Shown one piece after another: positions 43,804-54,409 of a DNA stretch of 64,000 bases (its first letter is position 1; every line of letters starts with the position of its first letter). Source of the DNA: DAOTTX01 sp034437515. Its GTDB lineage: Bacteria > Chloroflexota > Anaerolineae > Aggregatilineales > Phototrophicaceae. The translations under genes and the position numbers were made by a program. Location of the stretch: assembly GCA_034437515.1 (NCBI GenBank), contig DAOTTX010000247.1:15709-79708 (forward strand), in the 5' to 3' direction. The notes below the pieces were generated by a model. The model did no database searches and was not told where the DNA came from. It saw only the letters and a list, made by a program, of their open reading frames with translations.

Positions 43804-44514
43804 ATGAAAGTTCTGATTGTTGATGACGAACAGGCAATTCGTGATGCGCTAGGCCGCAAGCTCCAGCGCGAAGAGTTTGATGTGGTGTTGTGTGCCGATG
43901 GACTTGAAGGGTTACGAGCGTTTCATTCGGAACGTCCAGATTTGGTCGTGCTCGATATCGTGATGCCTTCGGGTATGGATGGTTTGACGGTGTGCAGGCG
44001 TATTCGCGAAATTGCAGATACACCAGTGATGATGCTTTCTGCACAGGCAGTTACAGAAGATGACATCATCGAAGGGCTAAGTGCAGGGGCAGATGAGTAT
44101 CTCATCAAACCGGTTCGTCTTAATGAGTTCATAGCCCGGGTGCGTGCGCTGCTTCGCCGTGCGCAAATCGCTTCGAGCGATGTTGATAAAGGTTACAATG
44201 ACGGTTACTTGAGTGTCGATCTACATCGCCGGCATGTGCATGTCGATGGTCGCAAAGTACATCTGACGCCGACTGAATTCAAATTGTTGGCAGTATTGAT
44301 GGAAAACGCTGGTCGGGTCGTTCCGCAGCGTGATCTACTTGAGCAGGTTTGGGGACAAGAGTATGTGGACGACATATACTATCCGCGTGTTTACATCAGC
44401 CAGTTGCGCCGCAAAATCGAGCCTGATCCATCAAATCCGGTCTATATTCTAACGGAACATCGTGTGGGTTATCGCTTCGAGAAACAAAATTCGACACAGG
44501 ACGTCATCCAGTAG
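43804..44514 (+). CDS. OmpR-family response regulator
   Basis: 236 residues: a receiver domain with acidic pocket VDDE, phosphoacceptor Asp51 (LDIVMPSGMDG) and the Lys in LIKPV, then a winged-helix DNA-binding domain (about 140-230, LTPTEFKLLAVL). The downstream histidine kinase starts six bases later and is its likely partner. Its target genes are not known. Confidence 0.94.
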   Translation: MKVLIVDDEQAIRDALGRKLQREEFDVVLCADGLEGLRAFHSERPDLVVLDIVMPSGMDGLTVCRRIREIADTPVMMLSAQAVTEDDIIEGLSAGADEYLIKPVRLNEFIARVRALLRRAQIASSDVDKGYNDGYLSVDLHRRHVHVDGRKVHLTPTEFKLLAVLMENAGRVVPQRDLLEQVWGQEYVDDIYYPRVYISQLRRKIEPDPSNPVYILTEHRVGYRFEKQNSTQDVIQ

Positions 44515-44519
44515 CTTTC

Positions 44520-46721
44520 ATGGTGCCCTTTGATACGTTTTCGCTGTTGCTTAACGGCCTGACGCTTGCCCTGGCGTTAGGCTTCGTAATTATTATTCTC
44601 TGGTACGATCCAAAAAGTCGAGCGAATCAGTTCTTCGCCATCTTCTTATTTTTCATCATTCTATGGAATATTGGTTCTATACTCATTGAGGCAGAAGCCA
44701 TCCTCGGTGAGGGAGCCTTACTATCATCATTTAACCTCGCTGCGCGGAGTATTGCCGAGTTCGGCTTTATCGGCTCGAGTGCGGTTATCTACATCTTCCT
44801 GACCGTAATGATCGGCATCCATGCCTGGTATTTTCGTATAGTGACGGTGGCAAGCCTTGTGCTTGTTGTCGGGTACCGTATCTTCCTCATCGTCACAGAG
44901 ACGGATGTCGTTTTTGAAATTATTCCGCTGTTTTATTTCGTCATTTTTGATTTGCTGACGCTGTTTCTTGTGTGGCGTTTTCGGCGTAAACTGCGCTCTC
45001 GAGGTATAGCGACTGCTGTACTCATCATCACTGTCGGCAAATTGTTTACATTTGCCAATCCAGAGCTGGCAATCGCTTCTTTTGCGGTGAACCTCTCATC
45101 ATTTGGCAGCTTGATCCTGAGTTTTTCCATCGTCCAGCGGAAGATTATCACGCCACTTTCTGAGAGCTTGAGTCAGGTAGAAGCTATACACCGAGTCAGT
45201 CTTGCCGTGACGAGCCAATTGAGCCTGGATACAGTGCTGGATGAAATCGCTTCTCAGGCCTGTGGTTGGCTCAATGCGGATGGAACAGGTATTTTCCTGA
45301 CCTTTCGGGAAAATCACCGAGACTCATTACGAATGGAAACAGTCTATCATCTTCCAGGTCAATACCTCCACCATATAGTGCCTTTTGGTGTCGATATTAT
45401 GGGAAAAGTCGCTTCAGAGCGTGAAACGGTCTTTCTGGAAAACTACAGCCGTGACTGGAAAGGCGAAGTGGCACTACCGCTGGCAAGATCAACATTTGGT
45501 AGTTTGATCTGTACGCCGTTGATCTATGCGGATAAAACAATTGGTGTTCTGCTGGTGGTCGCGGGCTTGCAGGGGCGTCTCTTCGACAAAAGAGATGCGC
45601 GATTGCTGGAGCTTCTCGCTGCACAAGCAGCAGTCGCTATTGGTCATAGCCGTGCGTTTGAAGAACAAAGAAACCTCGCCGCACAACTCGAAGAAGCACA
45701 CGGGCAATTGAAGACGGTGTTGACGAGCACTGAAAATCCGGTGATTGCGGTTGATCGACAGTTGGATCTCATGTTTGCGAACCCGGCAGCACGGTCACTC
45801 TTTGACGCAAACGACCAACTGAGTATTATGGAAAATATTCCGCATCATTTATTCCCGGAAAGCCCCAAGGATGTGCTACGTGAGATCAAAAGCGGAAAGA
45901 GTTATATCTACGAAGTATCACTGAAGGGGCAAGTATTTTTCTGTCATCTTGCTTCTCTAGGGGTAGAGCGTGTCGAAGGATGGGTCGCCGTATTAAACGA
46001 TGTGACCGAACTCAAAGAGCTTGACCGGCTCAAGAGTGAAATGGTTCGTATGGCGAGCCACGATCTGAAGAATCCGCTGATGGGTGCGATGGCTTACCTA
46101 GATCTTCTCGGTGAGGATCTGGCTGATAATGCAGAGGCTGAAAAATCAATACGTATGATTGAGCGACAGATGGAACGTATGCAACGGATCATCAGCGGAA
46201 TACTTGATCTGGAACGCATTAAGCTGAGTCGTTTTGTCCCGGAGTTATGCCAAGCGCAAGATGTCATCGAGGATGCCGTTCATGATCTGAGTGATTTCAT
46301 ATACGATAGTGATATTGATGTGGATGTTATCATTGATGAGGGGAAACTTTCTTTTTGGGGGGATCGTGAGCAGTTTTCACGCGCACTGGTCAATCTCATA
46401 GAGAATGCTATAAAATTTACACCATCGGGGAATGGTCATGTGTATGTACGGGCATATTGCAAGGACGATCAGATTATCTTTGAAGTCGAAGATCAGGGGA
46501 TCGGTATTCCTGATACGTTGAGAGATCGCATTTTCGATCGTTTCTTTCGAGGAGAGCAAAAAGGGATTGAACATGTAACTGGAACGGGACTAGGCTTGAG
46601 CCTGGTCAAGAACATTGTTGAGAACCACGAAGGTTCAATCTGGTTTAAGAGTTATCAAGATACAGGAACCGTATTCTACATTACAGTACCACATGTCAAC
46701 TCGATCAATAATTTCGCATAG
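44520..46721 (+). CDS. 7TM sensor histidine kinase with GAF and PAS domains
   Basis: 733 residues. Seven hydrophobic helices (about 5-215) form a 7TM sensory region, followed by a GAF domain (about 220-385) and a PAS-like domain (about 395-500). The histidine kinase core has the H-box MASHDLKNPL and ATP-binding motifs NLIENAIKFT, DQGIGIP and GTGLGLSLVK. It likely phosphorylates the upstream response regulator. The next gene follows after 12 bases. Confidence 0.93.
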   Translation: MVPFDTFSLLLNGLTLALALGFVIIILWYDPKSRANQFFAIFLFFIILWNIGSILIEAEAILGEGALLSSFNLAARSIAEFGFIGSSAVIYIFLTVMIGIHAWYFRIVTVASLVLVVGYRIFLIVTETDVVFEIIPLFYFVIFDLLTLFLVWRFRRKLRSRGIATAVLIITVGKLFTFANPELAIASFAVNLSSFGSLILSFSIVQRKIITPLSESLSQVEAIHRVSLAVTSQLSLDTVLDEIASQACGWLNADGTGIFLTFRENHRDSLRMETVYHLPGQYLHHIVPFGVDIMGKVASERETVFLENYSRDWKGEVALPLARSTFGSLICTPLIYADKTIGVLLVVAGLQGRLFDKRDARLLELLAAQAAVAIGHSRAFEEQRNLAAQLEEAHGQLKTVLTSTENPVIAVDRQLDLMFANPAARSLFDANDQLSIMENIPHHLFPESPKDVLREIKSGKSYIYEVSLKGQVFFCHLASLGVERVEGWVAVLNDVTELKELDRLKSEMVRMASHDLKNPLMGAMAYLDLLGEDLADNAEAEKSIRMIERQMERMQRIISGILDLERIKLSRFVPELCQAQDVIEDAVHDLSDFIYDSDIDVDVIIDEGKLSFWGDREQFSRALVNLIENAIKFTPSGNGHVYVRAYCKDDQIIFEVEDQGIGIPDTLRDRIFDRFFRGEQKGIEHVTGTGLGLSLVKNIVENHEGSIWFKSYQDTGTVFYITVPHVNSINNFA

Positions 46722-46733
46722 TCAGGAACATAA

Positions 46734-47684
46734 ATGTATATCAGAATCCTTATCGCTTTAACGATCATTCTAAGTACCGGATACATAGCAAGCAGTCAAG
46801 AGGAACCAACACCCGCACCTACAAAAACAGAGATTCCTGAAACACAAAATGAGACAGAAGACGAGGAAATTGAGGCCCTCACACAAGAAGACCTCATCGT
46901 CCTAAATGGCAACGTTCAGAGACCGAATGGCATCGCATGGCACAATGACAAAATATATGCTGCCTGCAGCGGTGACTACACACTCTACGAAATTGGAGAT
47001 ACCGAAGGTGAGACAAGAACTTTCATCTATGGTATCCGTAATGCCCACACATTATTCGTTGAAAGTCTGGGTGAAACAGACTTCAACCTGTGGGTACCGG
47101 ACTATGACACAAACACACTAATGCGTGTAAACCCTAGAGGTGCTCCCGTTACAATGGCAAATAACCTGGAAGGGCCATGGGGTATTGCCTATTTCGACCA
47201 ACAACATTTCCTCATCACTAACTTGATTGGCAATAACATCACACTGATGGATCGTAGTGGTAATGTCATCAACACTGTAGAGGGAATGCGTTCACCGACG
47301 GGTATTACTCTTGACGAAGAAATTGTCTATGTCGCCAACAACGGAAGTTCTCGTCGTTCTATTGAATGGATCAACAGCGAAGATTTTCTCGGTGACGAAG
47401 AAATTGTACCATCACCCCTGGTTAGTGGTGTACAGAACGCAACAGGTCTGGTTCTTGGTTCTGATGGTTATCTGTACTTCGCTTATGCCCTCGGTACTCG
47501 CGGTGTTGTTGGACGTGTAAATCCTCAGATATGTCGTGAAGAGGGTGGTTGCACGAATGACCAAGTCGAGATTGTCTTATACACCGACCTCGCTGCACCG
47601 CTTGCTGGGTTAGAAATCACACCCGATATGCGTCTATTCGTCCACACAATCTTCCGCCCAGAGATTTATTGGGTTCAGTTATGA
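46734..47684 (+). CDS. Secreted beta-propeller (NHL/SMP-30-like) protein
   Basis: 316 residues with a signal peptide (about residues 1-20), an acidic Thr/Pro-rich spacer and six or so sheet repeats. These read like PNGIAWHNDKIYAA, PWGIAYFDQQ and PTGITLDEE, as in NHL or SMP-30 propellers. No catalytic residues are recognised. Codon choice is A-rich compared with neighbours. Placed 12 bases after the kinase, it may be a ligand-binding accessory of the two-component system, or simply co-transcribed. Confidence 0.75.
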   Translation: MYIRILIALTIILSTGYIASSQEEPTPAPTKTEIPETQNETEDEEIEALTQEDLIVLNGNVQRPNGIAWHNDKIYAACSGDYTLYEIGDTEGETRTFIYGIRNAHTLFVESLGETDFNLWVPDYDTNTLMRVNPRGAPVTMANNLEGPWGIAYFDQQHFLITNLIGNNITLMDRSGNVINTVEGMRSPTGITLDEEIVYVANNGSSRRSIEWINSEDFLGDEEIVPSPLVSGVQNATGLVLGSDGYLYFAYALGTRGVVGRVNPQICREEGGCTNDQVEIVLYTDLAAPLAGLEITPDMRLFVHTIFRPEIYWVQL

Positions 47685-47701
47685 GGTGAGTTTCCCATAA
47701 A

Positions 47702-47772
47702 TCGGAGTTCTGATCGCTACTTACCGAGAGGATTTAACAGAAGTATCCCAATAAGTGCAATCAGAACTCCGA
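47702..47772. repeat. 13-base inverted repeat at the end of the small membrane gene
   Basis: TCGGAGTTCTGAT (47702-47714) and its exact reverse complement (47760-47772) flank 45 bases that include the stop codon of the minus-strand gene. It lies between converging genes and could act as a large 3' hairpin for both. Confidence 0.7.
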
Positions 47773-47965
47773 GATTAAGCGTCACTACACCGAGTAATTC
47801 GACCCAGCGGCTTGATGTGAAGACATCAGCAATTTGGATGGCGAAACTTACAAACAGGATTGCTACACCAATAACGGGCAGCAATCCACGTCTCTCCGCG
47901 AGATAGTTAGAGGTGCGTTCCAGTAATTTTGACAGAAACGCAGATTTGTCAATCAGGTTAAACAT
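47717..47965 (-). CDS. Small two-helix membrane protein
   Basis: 82 residues with two hydrophobic segments (about 28-47 and 55-77) and a basic or polar N-terminus. No family recognised. It is the last gene of a long minus-strand operon and starts 14 bases after hflX. Confidence 0.65.
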   Translation of the reverse strand: MFNLIDKSAFLSKLLERTSNYLAERRGLLPVIGVAILFVSFAIQIADVFTSSRWVELLGVVTLNLGVLIALIGILLLNPLGK

Positions 47966-47979
47966 ATCGTCTTACTCGC

Positions 47980-49299
47980 CTATTGCTTGTACGCTTCGTA
48001 TTGTGCTTCCAGGGCAGGTGGGATTTGCGCCGTTATCACGACACCATCCTGTGTATGTTGTTGATCTTCTACTTTGCCATTTTCAAACAAAAATGACACC
48101 AAATCGCCACGCTCATATGGGAGCAAGACACGGATCTCCGTGAGTTGTTCCGTCAAGACACTTTCAATCTGCTCCAGCAGGGCATCTAATCCGATTTTCC
48201 CTTTTGCAGAAACTTCAACCTGTGCGTCATAGTGTTCCAAATATGGCGTCTTGTCGATGTTGAGGTGTTCTGCCCGATCAAATTTGTTCCACACGAGAAT
48301 GCGCGGTAAGGCCGGAACGTCGATTTCCGCCAGCGTATCTTCGACCGACTCAATGTGTTGCTCTACATTGGGATGCGACATATCGACAACATGCAGCAGT
48401 AAATCCGCATCCTTTACCTCTTCGAGCGTAGCTCTGAAGGCGGCGATCAACGTCGTGGGGAGTTTTTGGATAAATCCAACGGTGTCAGAGAGTAGTATCT
48501 GCCGATTGGACGGCAAATCAATCCGTCGCGTCGTTGGGTCTAATGTCGCAAATAACTGATCCGCGATGTAGACACTCGCGCCTGACAGCGCATTCAACAG
48601 CGTTGATTTGCCTGCATTGGTATAACCGATCAACGCGACCACAGGGATACCGGATTGTTGCCGTTGCTGCCTGTGCTGGCTGCGGTGCGTGCGGACGTGT
48701 TCAAGATCGTCTTTGAGCTTGGTGATTTTACGTCCGATTTCACGGCGGTCAACCTCAAGCTGTGTTTCACCGGGGCCGCGCAAACCAACGCCACCATTAC
48801 CACTGCGTGAGCCACCTCCACCAGCCTGACGTGCAAGATGAGACCATTGTCGCGTCAAACGTGGTAGACGATACTCGTACTGTGCTAGCTCGACTTGCAA
48901 AGCACCTTCACTGGTAAAAGCGTGCTGCGCGAAAATATCCAGGATGAGGGCGGAACGATCTATCACTTTGATGTCTTCACCGAATCGTTTCTCTAATTCG
49001 CGCTGGTGACGTGGGGAAAGTTCATCATCGAAGACCACGACTTGAGCGTCCATCATCTCGATGTCTTGTTTGATCTCCTCGACCTTGCCGGAGCCTACGA
49101 AAGTCGCCGGATCTATATTCTGGACATTCTGACTGTTTCTTCCGATAACCTCCATGCCAGCAGTTTGAGAGAGCAGTTCCAATTCATTCAGTGAGTCCTC
49201 TACATTCAATAGAGGAAAACTGCCCTTAATCTCTATACCGACAAGATAAGCACGTTCTTTTGGTCGTTCCGATACGTAATGACTACCTTGTTTTTGCAT
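47980..49299 (-). CDS. hflX: GTPase HflX
   Basis: 439 residues. N-terminal HflX domain with FVGSGKVEEI, a Gly-rich connector (AGGGGSRSGNGG, RGPGETQLE) and the G domain with Walker A GYTNAGKST, the switch segment TLDPTTR, DTVGF and NKFD. It binds ribosomes and helps to split or rescue stalled ones. It follows dapL after 12 bases. Confidence 0.95.
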   Translation of the reverse strand: MQKQGSHYVSERPKERAYLVGIEIKGSFPLLNVEDSLNELELLSQTAGMEVIGRNSQNVQNIDPATFVGSGKVEEIKQDIEMMDAQVVVFDDELSPRHQRELEKRFGEDIKVIDRSALILDIFAQHAFTSEGALQVELAQYEYRLPRLTRQWSHLARQAGGGGSRSGNGGVGLRGPGETQLEVDRREIGRKITKLKDDLEHVRTHRSQHRQQRQQSGIPVVALIGYTNAGKSTLLNALSGASVYIADQLFATLDPTTRRIDLPSNRQILLSDTVGFIQKLPTTLIAAFRATLEEVKDADLLLHVVDMSHPNVEQHIESVEDTLAEIDVPALPRILVWNKFDRAEHLNIDKTPYLEHYDAQVEVSAKGKIGLDALLEQIESVLTEQLTEIRVLLPYERGDLVSFLFENGKVEDQQHTQDGVVITAQIPPALEAQYEAYKQ

Positions 49300-49311
49300 A
49301 TAAGTTCTTCG

Positions 49312-50484
49312 CTATCCTTTTGAATACCATACTTGGAGTTTGTCAAGTGCCTCGTCAAGCACCGCGTCCGGTACACCCAGGCTCAGCCGCACATAATCTT
49401 TACCACCTGGGCCATAGGCTTCACCTGGGGCAATGGAGATATACGCTTCGGTGAGGGCACGTTCGACATATTTAGACGCTTCCATATCTTCGACTTTTGC
49501 CCATATATAAAGCGACCCTGCCGACTTTTTCGCACTCAAGCCAATTGCCGGTAGTATCTGCATGATACGATCTCGCCGTGATTGATAGACTCGATTCCGT
49601 TCGTCGATCCAGTCTTGCGATACGTTCAAAGCCGTGATGCCGGCGTCGTAGATCGGCTGAAAATGTCCACTATCCATGTTGCTCTTGATTTTCAGCAATC
49701 GTTGGAGCGCCTCTGCTGACCCGACGGCTGCACCAAGACGCCAACCCGCCATATTATAGCTTTTGGAAAATGACATAAACTCGACAACGTGATCGTAGTG
49801 ATCATGCTCGACAGCTTGAAGGGCGCTGTAAGCCGTATTGCCATCGAATAGAACCTCGACATAGGGGTTATCAGATGCCAGCAGGATATTATGTTTCTCA
49901 CAAAATTGAACCATTGATCTATAGAATTCTAGATCAGCATTATAGCCTGTTGGATTGTTTGGGTAATTTACCCAGATGAGTTTCGCCTTTTCCAGCGTTT
50001 CGTCCGATAGATGCGATACCTCCGGTAGATAGTCGTTTCCCGCCCGTAAAGGCACATCGCAAATCTCACCACCGGCGAGGATCGCCCCCATTCGATATGA
50101 CGGGTAACCAACATCGGGGATCAGCGCGAGATCGCCGGCATCCAGGTAGGCCAACGAAAGATTGACGATACCTTCTTTGCTACCAATCAGGGGCAACACG
50201 TTCTCTGTTGGATCCAGCGAGACACCATAGCGTTTATGGTAGTGCTGTGCAACGGCTTCACGAAATGCTGCAATGCCACGATACCCGGTATACCCGTGAT
50301 GGGTTGGATTCTGCGCCGATTGAGAGAGTGTCTCGACAACTTCCTGGGGTGGAGGGAGGTCAGGATTGCCTATATCCAGACGGTAGACACGCTTCCCCTC
50401 AGCTTGCATCTGCCGGATGCGATCTCCTATGACGGAAAAGACATAGTTCGGTAAGCGTTCCAGGCGGGCTGCATGTGTGGGCAT
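49312..50484 (-). CDS. dapL: LL-diaminopimelate aminotransferase-like class I aminotransferase
   Basis: 390 residues, fold type I PLP enzyme. The PLP Lys is in SFSKSYNMAGWRLG, with conserved YPNNPTG and a C-terminal Arg in YVRLSLG. The N-terminal NYVFSVIGDRI and DIGNPDLPPP fit the DapL/Asp aminotransferase group, which makes LL-diaminopimelate for lysine and peptidoglycan. Substrate assignment by eye is not certain. It starts inside the trmFO stop codon. Confidence 0.8.
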   Translation of the reverse strand: MPTHAARLERLPNYVFSVIGDRIRQMQAEGKRVYRLDIGNPDLPPPQEVVETLSQSAQNPTHHGYTGYRGIAAFREAVAQHYHKRYGVSLDPTENVLPLIGSKEGIVNLSLAYLDAGDLALIPDVGYPSYRMGAILAGGEICDVPLRAGNDYLPEVSHLSDETLEKAKLIWVNYPNNPTGYNADLEFYRSMVQFCEKHNILLASDNPYVEVLFDGNTAYSALQAVEHDHYDHVVEFMSFSKSYNMAGWRLGAAVGSAEALQRLLKIKSNMDSGHFQPIYDAGITALNVSQDWIDERNRVYQSRRDRIMQILPAIGLSAKKSAGSLYIWAKVEDMEASKYVERALTEAYISIAPGEAYGPGGKDYVRLSLGVPDAVLDEALDKLQVWYSKG

Positions 50485-51866
50485 TACGCATCCTCCGTCG
50501 CGACAAGGATATTTCGCTGTATCAGCTTCGTCTCGAATATCGGATCATTTAGTATGTCAATGTTGTCTGTGAGATCGTCCAACGCACGTTGCGCGTATTT
50601 TGCGTAACGCTCACGTTTGTTCTTGATACGCTTTTGCAGGTCGGGGATGATACCAAAATTCGCCTTCATCGGTTGGAAGTCTTTTGGCTCTGCATGTGTG
50701 ACGTAATGACATAACGCACCCAACATCGACGTCTTAGGTAACACCCACTGTGATTGATCGTTGAGATTTCGTGCCATGTTCACCGCTGCTACCAAACCCG
50801 TAGCGACGTTCCCAACGTAACCCTCCACACCAGTAATCTGACCGGCAAAGTAAAGCTGCTCTCTCTGGCGTGATTGCATGGTTGGATGGAGCAGGGTAGG
50901 TGCGTTGATAAAGGTGTTACGATGCATCTGTCCCATACGGATAAACTCCGCGCTTTCCAGACCAGGGATGAGCCGTAGTATCTTTTCCTGTGCGCCCCAT
51001 CGGATATTGGTCTGAAATCCGACGATGTTGTAGAGGCTGGCAGCGAGGTTATCTCTGCGCAACTGAACGACCGCGTGTGGTCGCCTGCCTGTGCGAGGAT
51101 CGGTCAGCCCGACCGGGCGCATAGGGCCATAGGCAAGCGTTTCATCGCCACGCGAGGCAAGTTGTTCTATCGGCACACACGCCTCGAAGAAGTTCGGGTC
51201 TTCGCGTTCAAAACTACGTAGTGTAATTGTTTCCGCATCGCGGAGTGCCTGGACAAAGCGCGAATATTCCTCTTCGTTCATCGGGCAATTGATGTAGTCA
51301 CCCTCGTCGGTTTCACCGCGATCATAACGGTTCGCCTGGAATGCGACTGACATATCTATTGTTTCTGCGGTGACAATAGGCGAAATGGCATCATAGAAGT
51401 AGAGATATTCTTCACCTGTTAGCGCAGCGATCTTTTGAGAAAGCGCGGGTGAAGTCAGCGGCCCAGTTGCGATGATCGTCGGTTCTTCAGGGATGTCAAC
51501 CACTTCTTCACGAATGACGGTGATATTTTCGTGCTGATTGATCGTATCCGTAACCAACTGCGCAAACACTTCGCGATCAACCGCCAGCGCACCACCGGCC
51601 GGAACTGCTGCCGCCTCTGCACATTCGATGAGTTTAGACCCCAGCAAACGGAGTTCATTCTGTAGCAGGCCGGTCGCTCGATCTGGCAATTTGGACCCCA
51701 ATGAGTTACTGCACACCAGTTCTCCTAGCCGATTAGAGACATGCGCGCCGGTTTTTCGTTTCGGGCGCATCTCATAGAGCTTCACCTGAAAACCACGTTC
51801 GGCAAGTTGCCAGGCTGCCTCCGAACCGGCGAGGCCACCACCAATTACGATTACTTCTTGTGCCAT
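50484..51866 (-). CDS. trmFO: Folate-dependent tRNA m5U54 methyltransferase
   Basis: 460 residues. N-terminal FAD-binding [14 protein letters not shown], then [11 protein letters not shown] and [10 protein letters not shown], typical of TrmFO. It methylates U54 of tRNA using methylenetetrahydrofolate and FADH2. The stop shares one base with the dapL start. Gram-positive and related bacteria use this instead of TrmA. Confidence 0.96.
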   Translation of the reverse strand: MAQEVIVIGGGLAGSEAAWQLAERGFQVKLYEMRPKRKTGAHVSNRLGELVCSNSLGSKLPDRATGLLQNELRLLGSKLIECAEAAAVPAGGALAVDREVFAQLVTDTINQHENITVIREEVVDIPEEPTIIATGPLTSPALSQKIAALTGEEYLYFYDAISPIVTAETIDMSVAFQANRYDRGETDEGDYINCPMNEEEYSRFVQALRDAETITLRSFEREDPNFFEACVPIEQLASRGDETLAYGPMRPVGLTDPRTGRRPHAVVQLRRDNLAASLYNIVGFQTNIRWGAQEKILRLIPGLESAEFIRMGQMHRNTFINAPTLLHPTMQSRQREQLYFAGQITGVEGYVGNVATGLVAAVNMARNLNDQSQWVLPKTSMLGALCHYVTHAEPKDFQPMKANFGIIPDLQKRIKNKRERYAKYAQRALDDLTDNIDILNDPIFETKLIQRNILVATEDA

Positions 51867-51890
51867 TTTTTGCCTATCTGCTTTTAACGT

Positions 51891-53120
51891 TCAAATCAGT
51901 TGGATCGCGAAATGATAATACAGTCGAATCTTCTCGGCATCTGGCGTGCCGTTTGCAACAAGTTTGAGAGCTACTTCATAAGCCTGGGCTGCACGTCGGT
52001 ATTGACCTAAAACAAAATGCGCGTTCCCCAGAATATCGTAGATTCTATAGTCAGTCAGGTGAATGTTATCTCGTGCAGCATACACCTCTATTTTTTTGAC
52101 ATTGTCGATCACACGTTGATAATCTCTCTTTTGATAATAACATTTTGCAATGCGAAATAATATAGATGCTTCCAAAGGATGATAAGCATTGAACCTTAGC
52201 GATTGTTCATAAGCGTATATGGCTGGTTCATAGTCACCTAGATGCAGGCGGCAATCTCCGAGAAGCTCAGAACATCGTGACATTGCGACGTCAATGCCTT
52301 TTGCGGGTTTGGCGATGTCGATTGCGTTATTCAAGTATTCGATCGCTTGTGTGATGTAGCCTTCATGATGGGTGAGTAGCTCACCGGCGGTGTAGTAGAG
52401 GCCAAACGTAAAGGTTCTATCTGACGAATTTGCCGCAAGGCTCGTGATGCTCTCGATCACCTCAGGATCGAGGATGCCTTGTGCATTCTGGATGCGTCCT
52501 TTCAGTTCTTGAAGCTGAAACCACCAGTCATCATCGTTTCTTGTAACCACTTGAATAGCAGTATTGATAAATTGCAGCGCCGCAGAACTGCGACGATATT
52601 CATAGAGTGCGATGTAGCTGAGACGCTCATAACAATAGGAATGCAAATTCTCTATCTTTGACGGTGAAACAAGGGCAGAACACAAACATTGTATCGCCGC
52701 ATCGGATTGATCTTTCAATATATGCAATCGACCAAGTTGATAATATACCCAGCCGATGTTGACATAGCTGACTGCATGGTTCGCTATGTTTTGATAAATT
52801 CTCTGTGCTTCATCCAGATCGTCGCGGTTGCTAAACCCGATTGCGGATAACTCAAAGCGCGCAAAGTAACCATCCGCAAGAAGTTCCTGCGTTCCCGGCT
52901 TTTCAAACAGCGTGGGCGAGTATCGACCAATCTTAGTCAGGTCTTGGATAGATAATTCCGGTCGTTGACTGATGAAGTAGATGCGGGCACGCTCAAGTAA
53001 CACCTGTGCGCGTTCAAAATCGGTTTGTCTCGATTTGACCAACTGTGCAACCGCATACTCAGCTTTCTTTATTTCGTGTGCTTGTAATAGTGCTTTGATT
53101 TCACGTAAGCGTCTGTCCAT
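51891..53120 (-). CDS. TPR-repeat protein
   Basis: 409 residues made of helix pairs with TPR-like spacing (about ten). Better matches are in the C-terminal half (SRCSELLGDCRLHLGDYEPAI, LGNAHFVLGQYRRAAQAYEVAL). No signal peptide or enzyme motif. It lies between fabF and trmFO in the minus-strand operon with gaps of 14 and 24 bases. Its role is unknown; protein-protein interaction is expected. Confidence 0.8.
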   Translation of the reverse strand: MDRRLREIKALLQAHEIKKAEYAVAQLVKSRQTDFERAQVLLERARIYFISQRPELSIQDLTKIGRYSPTLFEKPGTQELLADGYFARFELSAIGFSNRDDLDEAQRIYQNIANHAVSYVNIGWVYYQLGRLHILKDQSDAAIQCLCSALVSPSKIENLHSYCYERLSYIALYEYRRSSAALQFINTAIQVVTRNDDDWWFQLQELKGRIQNAQGILDPEVIESITSLAANSSDRTFTFGLYYTAGELLTHHEGYITQAIEYLNNAIDIAKPAKGIDVAMSRCSELLGDCRLHLGDYEPAIYAYEQSLRFNAYHPLEASILFRIAKCYYQKRDYQRVIDNVKKIEVYAARDNIHLTDYRIYDILGNAHFVLGQYRRAAQAYEVALKLVANGTPDAEKIRLYYHFAIQLI

Positions 53121-53134
53121 GAAACTATCATAAG

Positions 53135-54397
53135 CTAAATCGCACCAAATATGATGGATGCATTTTGACCACCGAGGCCAAAACTGTTTGACATCATGTA
53201 TTTGAGGTTAGGTAATACCTGGGCTATCTTGGGAACATAATTCAAGTCACATTCTGGGTCAGGCGTGTCAAGGTTGATCGTCGGGGGAACCACTTTTTCA
53301 AGCAACGTAAACATACTAATCACCGCTTCGATGGCACCCGAACCTGCAAGCGCGTGACCAAGCATACTTTTGGTCGAATTGATGAGCATTTCATACGCTT
53401 GCTTTCCGAAGACTTTTTTAATTGCTCGTGTTTCCATCAAATCATTGGCCTGTGTTGATGTGCCGTGCGCATTGATATGTTGGATATCTTCAGGCGCTAG
53501 ACCTGCATTACGCAACGCCCACTTCATTGACCGAGCAGCGCCGGCACCATTGGGGTCGAGTGCGGCGACATGGAAGGCATCCGACGATGACGCATAACCC
53601 ATAACTTCTGCATAGCAACGTGCGCCACGTCGATGTGCGTGGTGAAGGCTTTCGAGTATAACAATGCCGCAGCCCTCACTAAATACGAAGCCCGAACGAT
53701 TAACGTCAAAAGGGCGGCTGGCGAGTTCTGGCTCGTCATTATATTCGTTGGCGAGGGCGTGCATCGCCTCAAAGCCTGCCAGCGTATAATCTTGTAAGAT
53801 CGCCTCAACACCACCAGCGATCACCATGTCCGCCTGTCCATCACGGATTATATCACTGGCAACGCCGATAGATTGAGTCCCGGCAGCGCACGCAGTCGAA
53901 GGTGTATTAAGCGGACCAAGAGCCTGATACATACGGCTGATGTAATGTGCGGGCATGTTCGGGAGTGCGTTAATCAATGCGAGTGGATTTGGTCGGCGGT
54001 AGCCGGTCGTTTTATATTTTAAGGTCGCTTGCTCAGACATCTCGTGTGCTCCCAAAGATGTACCGACGACCACGCCGCTGCGCTCACCTTCAGCTTCGAT
54101 TGCCGCTTGTGATAGGCCGGCATCTTCAACCGCCATCGAGGCTGCGGCAATCGCGAAATGCGAGGCACGTCCCATGCGCCGTGCTTCTTTGCGCTCGACG
54201 TACTGCGTCGGGTCAAAATTGCGCACCTCACCGCCGATTTTGACAGGCACATGCTCTACGTCAATGGTTTCCAAACGTCGGATGCCTGAACATCCTTCTT
54301 TCAAACCAGCCCACATCTCACGAGCATTGCCCAGTGCAGTCACCGCACCGATTCCGGTAATAACAACACGAGGACGACCATTTCGTAAAAATTCCAT
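53135..54397 (-). CDS. fabF: 3-Oxoacyl-ACP synthase II
   Basis: 420 residues with the Cys-His-His triad: STACAAGTQ, NAHGTSTQANDLMET and TKSMLGHALAGSGAIE. It elongates fatty acyl chains on ACP. TAGGAG precedes the ATG. It is 12 bases after plsX, a usual lipid-synthesis partner. Confidence 0.95.
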   Translation of the reverse strand: MEFLRNGRPRVVITGIGAVTALGNAREMWAGLKEGCSGIRRLETIDVEHVPVKIGGEVRNFDPTQYVERKEARRMGRASHFAIAAASMAVEDAGLSQAAIEAEGERSGVVVGTSLGAHEMSEQATLKYKTTGYRRPNPLALINALPNMPAHYISRMYQALGPLNTPSTACAAGTQSIGVASDIIRDGQADMVIAGGVEAILQDYTLAGFEAMHALANEYNDEPELASRPFDVNRSGFVFSEGCGIVILESLHHAHRRGARCYAEVMGYASSSDAFHVAALDPNGAGAARSMKWALRNAGLAPEDIQHINAHGTSTQANDLMETRAIKKVFGKQAYEMLINSTKSMLGHALAGSGAIEAVISMFTLLEKVVPPTINLDTPDPECDLNYVPKIAQVLPNLKYMMSNSFGLGGQNASIIFGAI

Positions 54398-54409
54398 ATT
54401 TATCTACTC

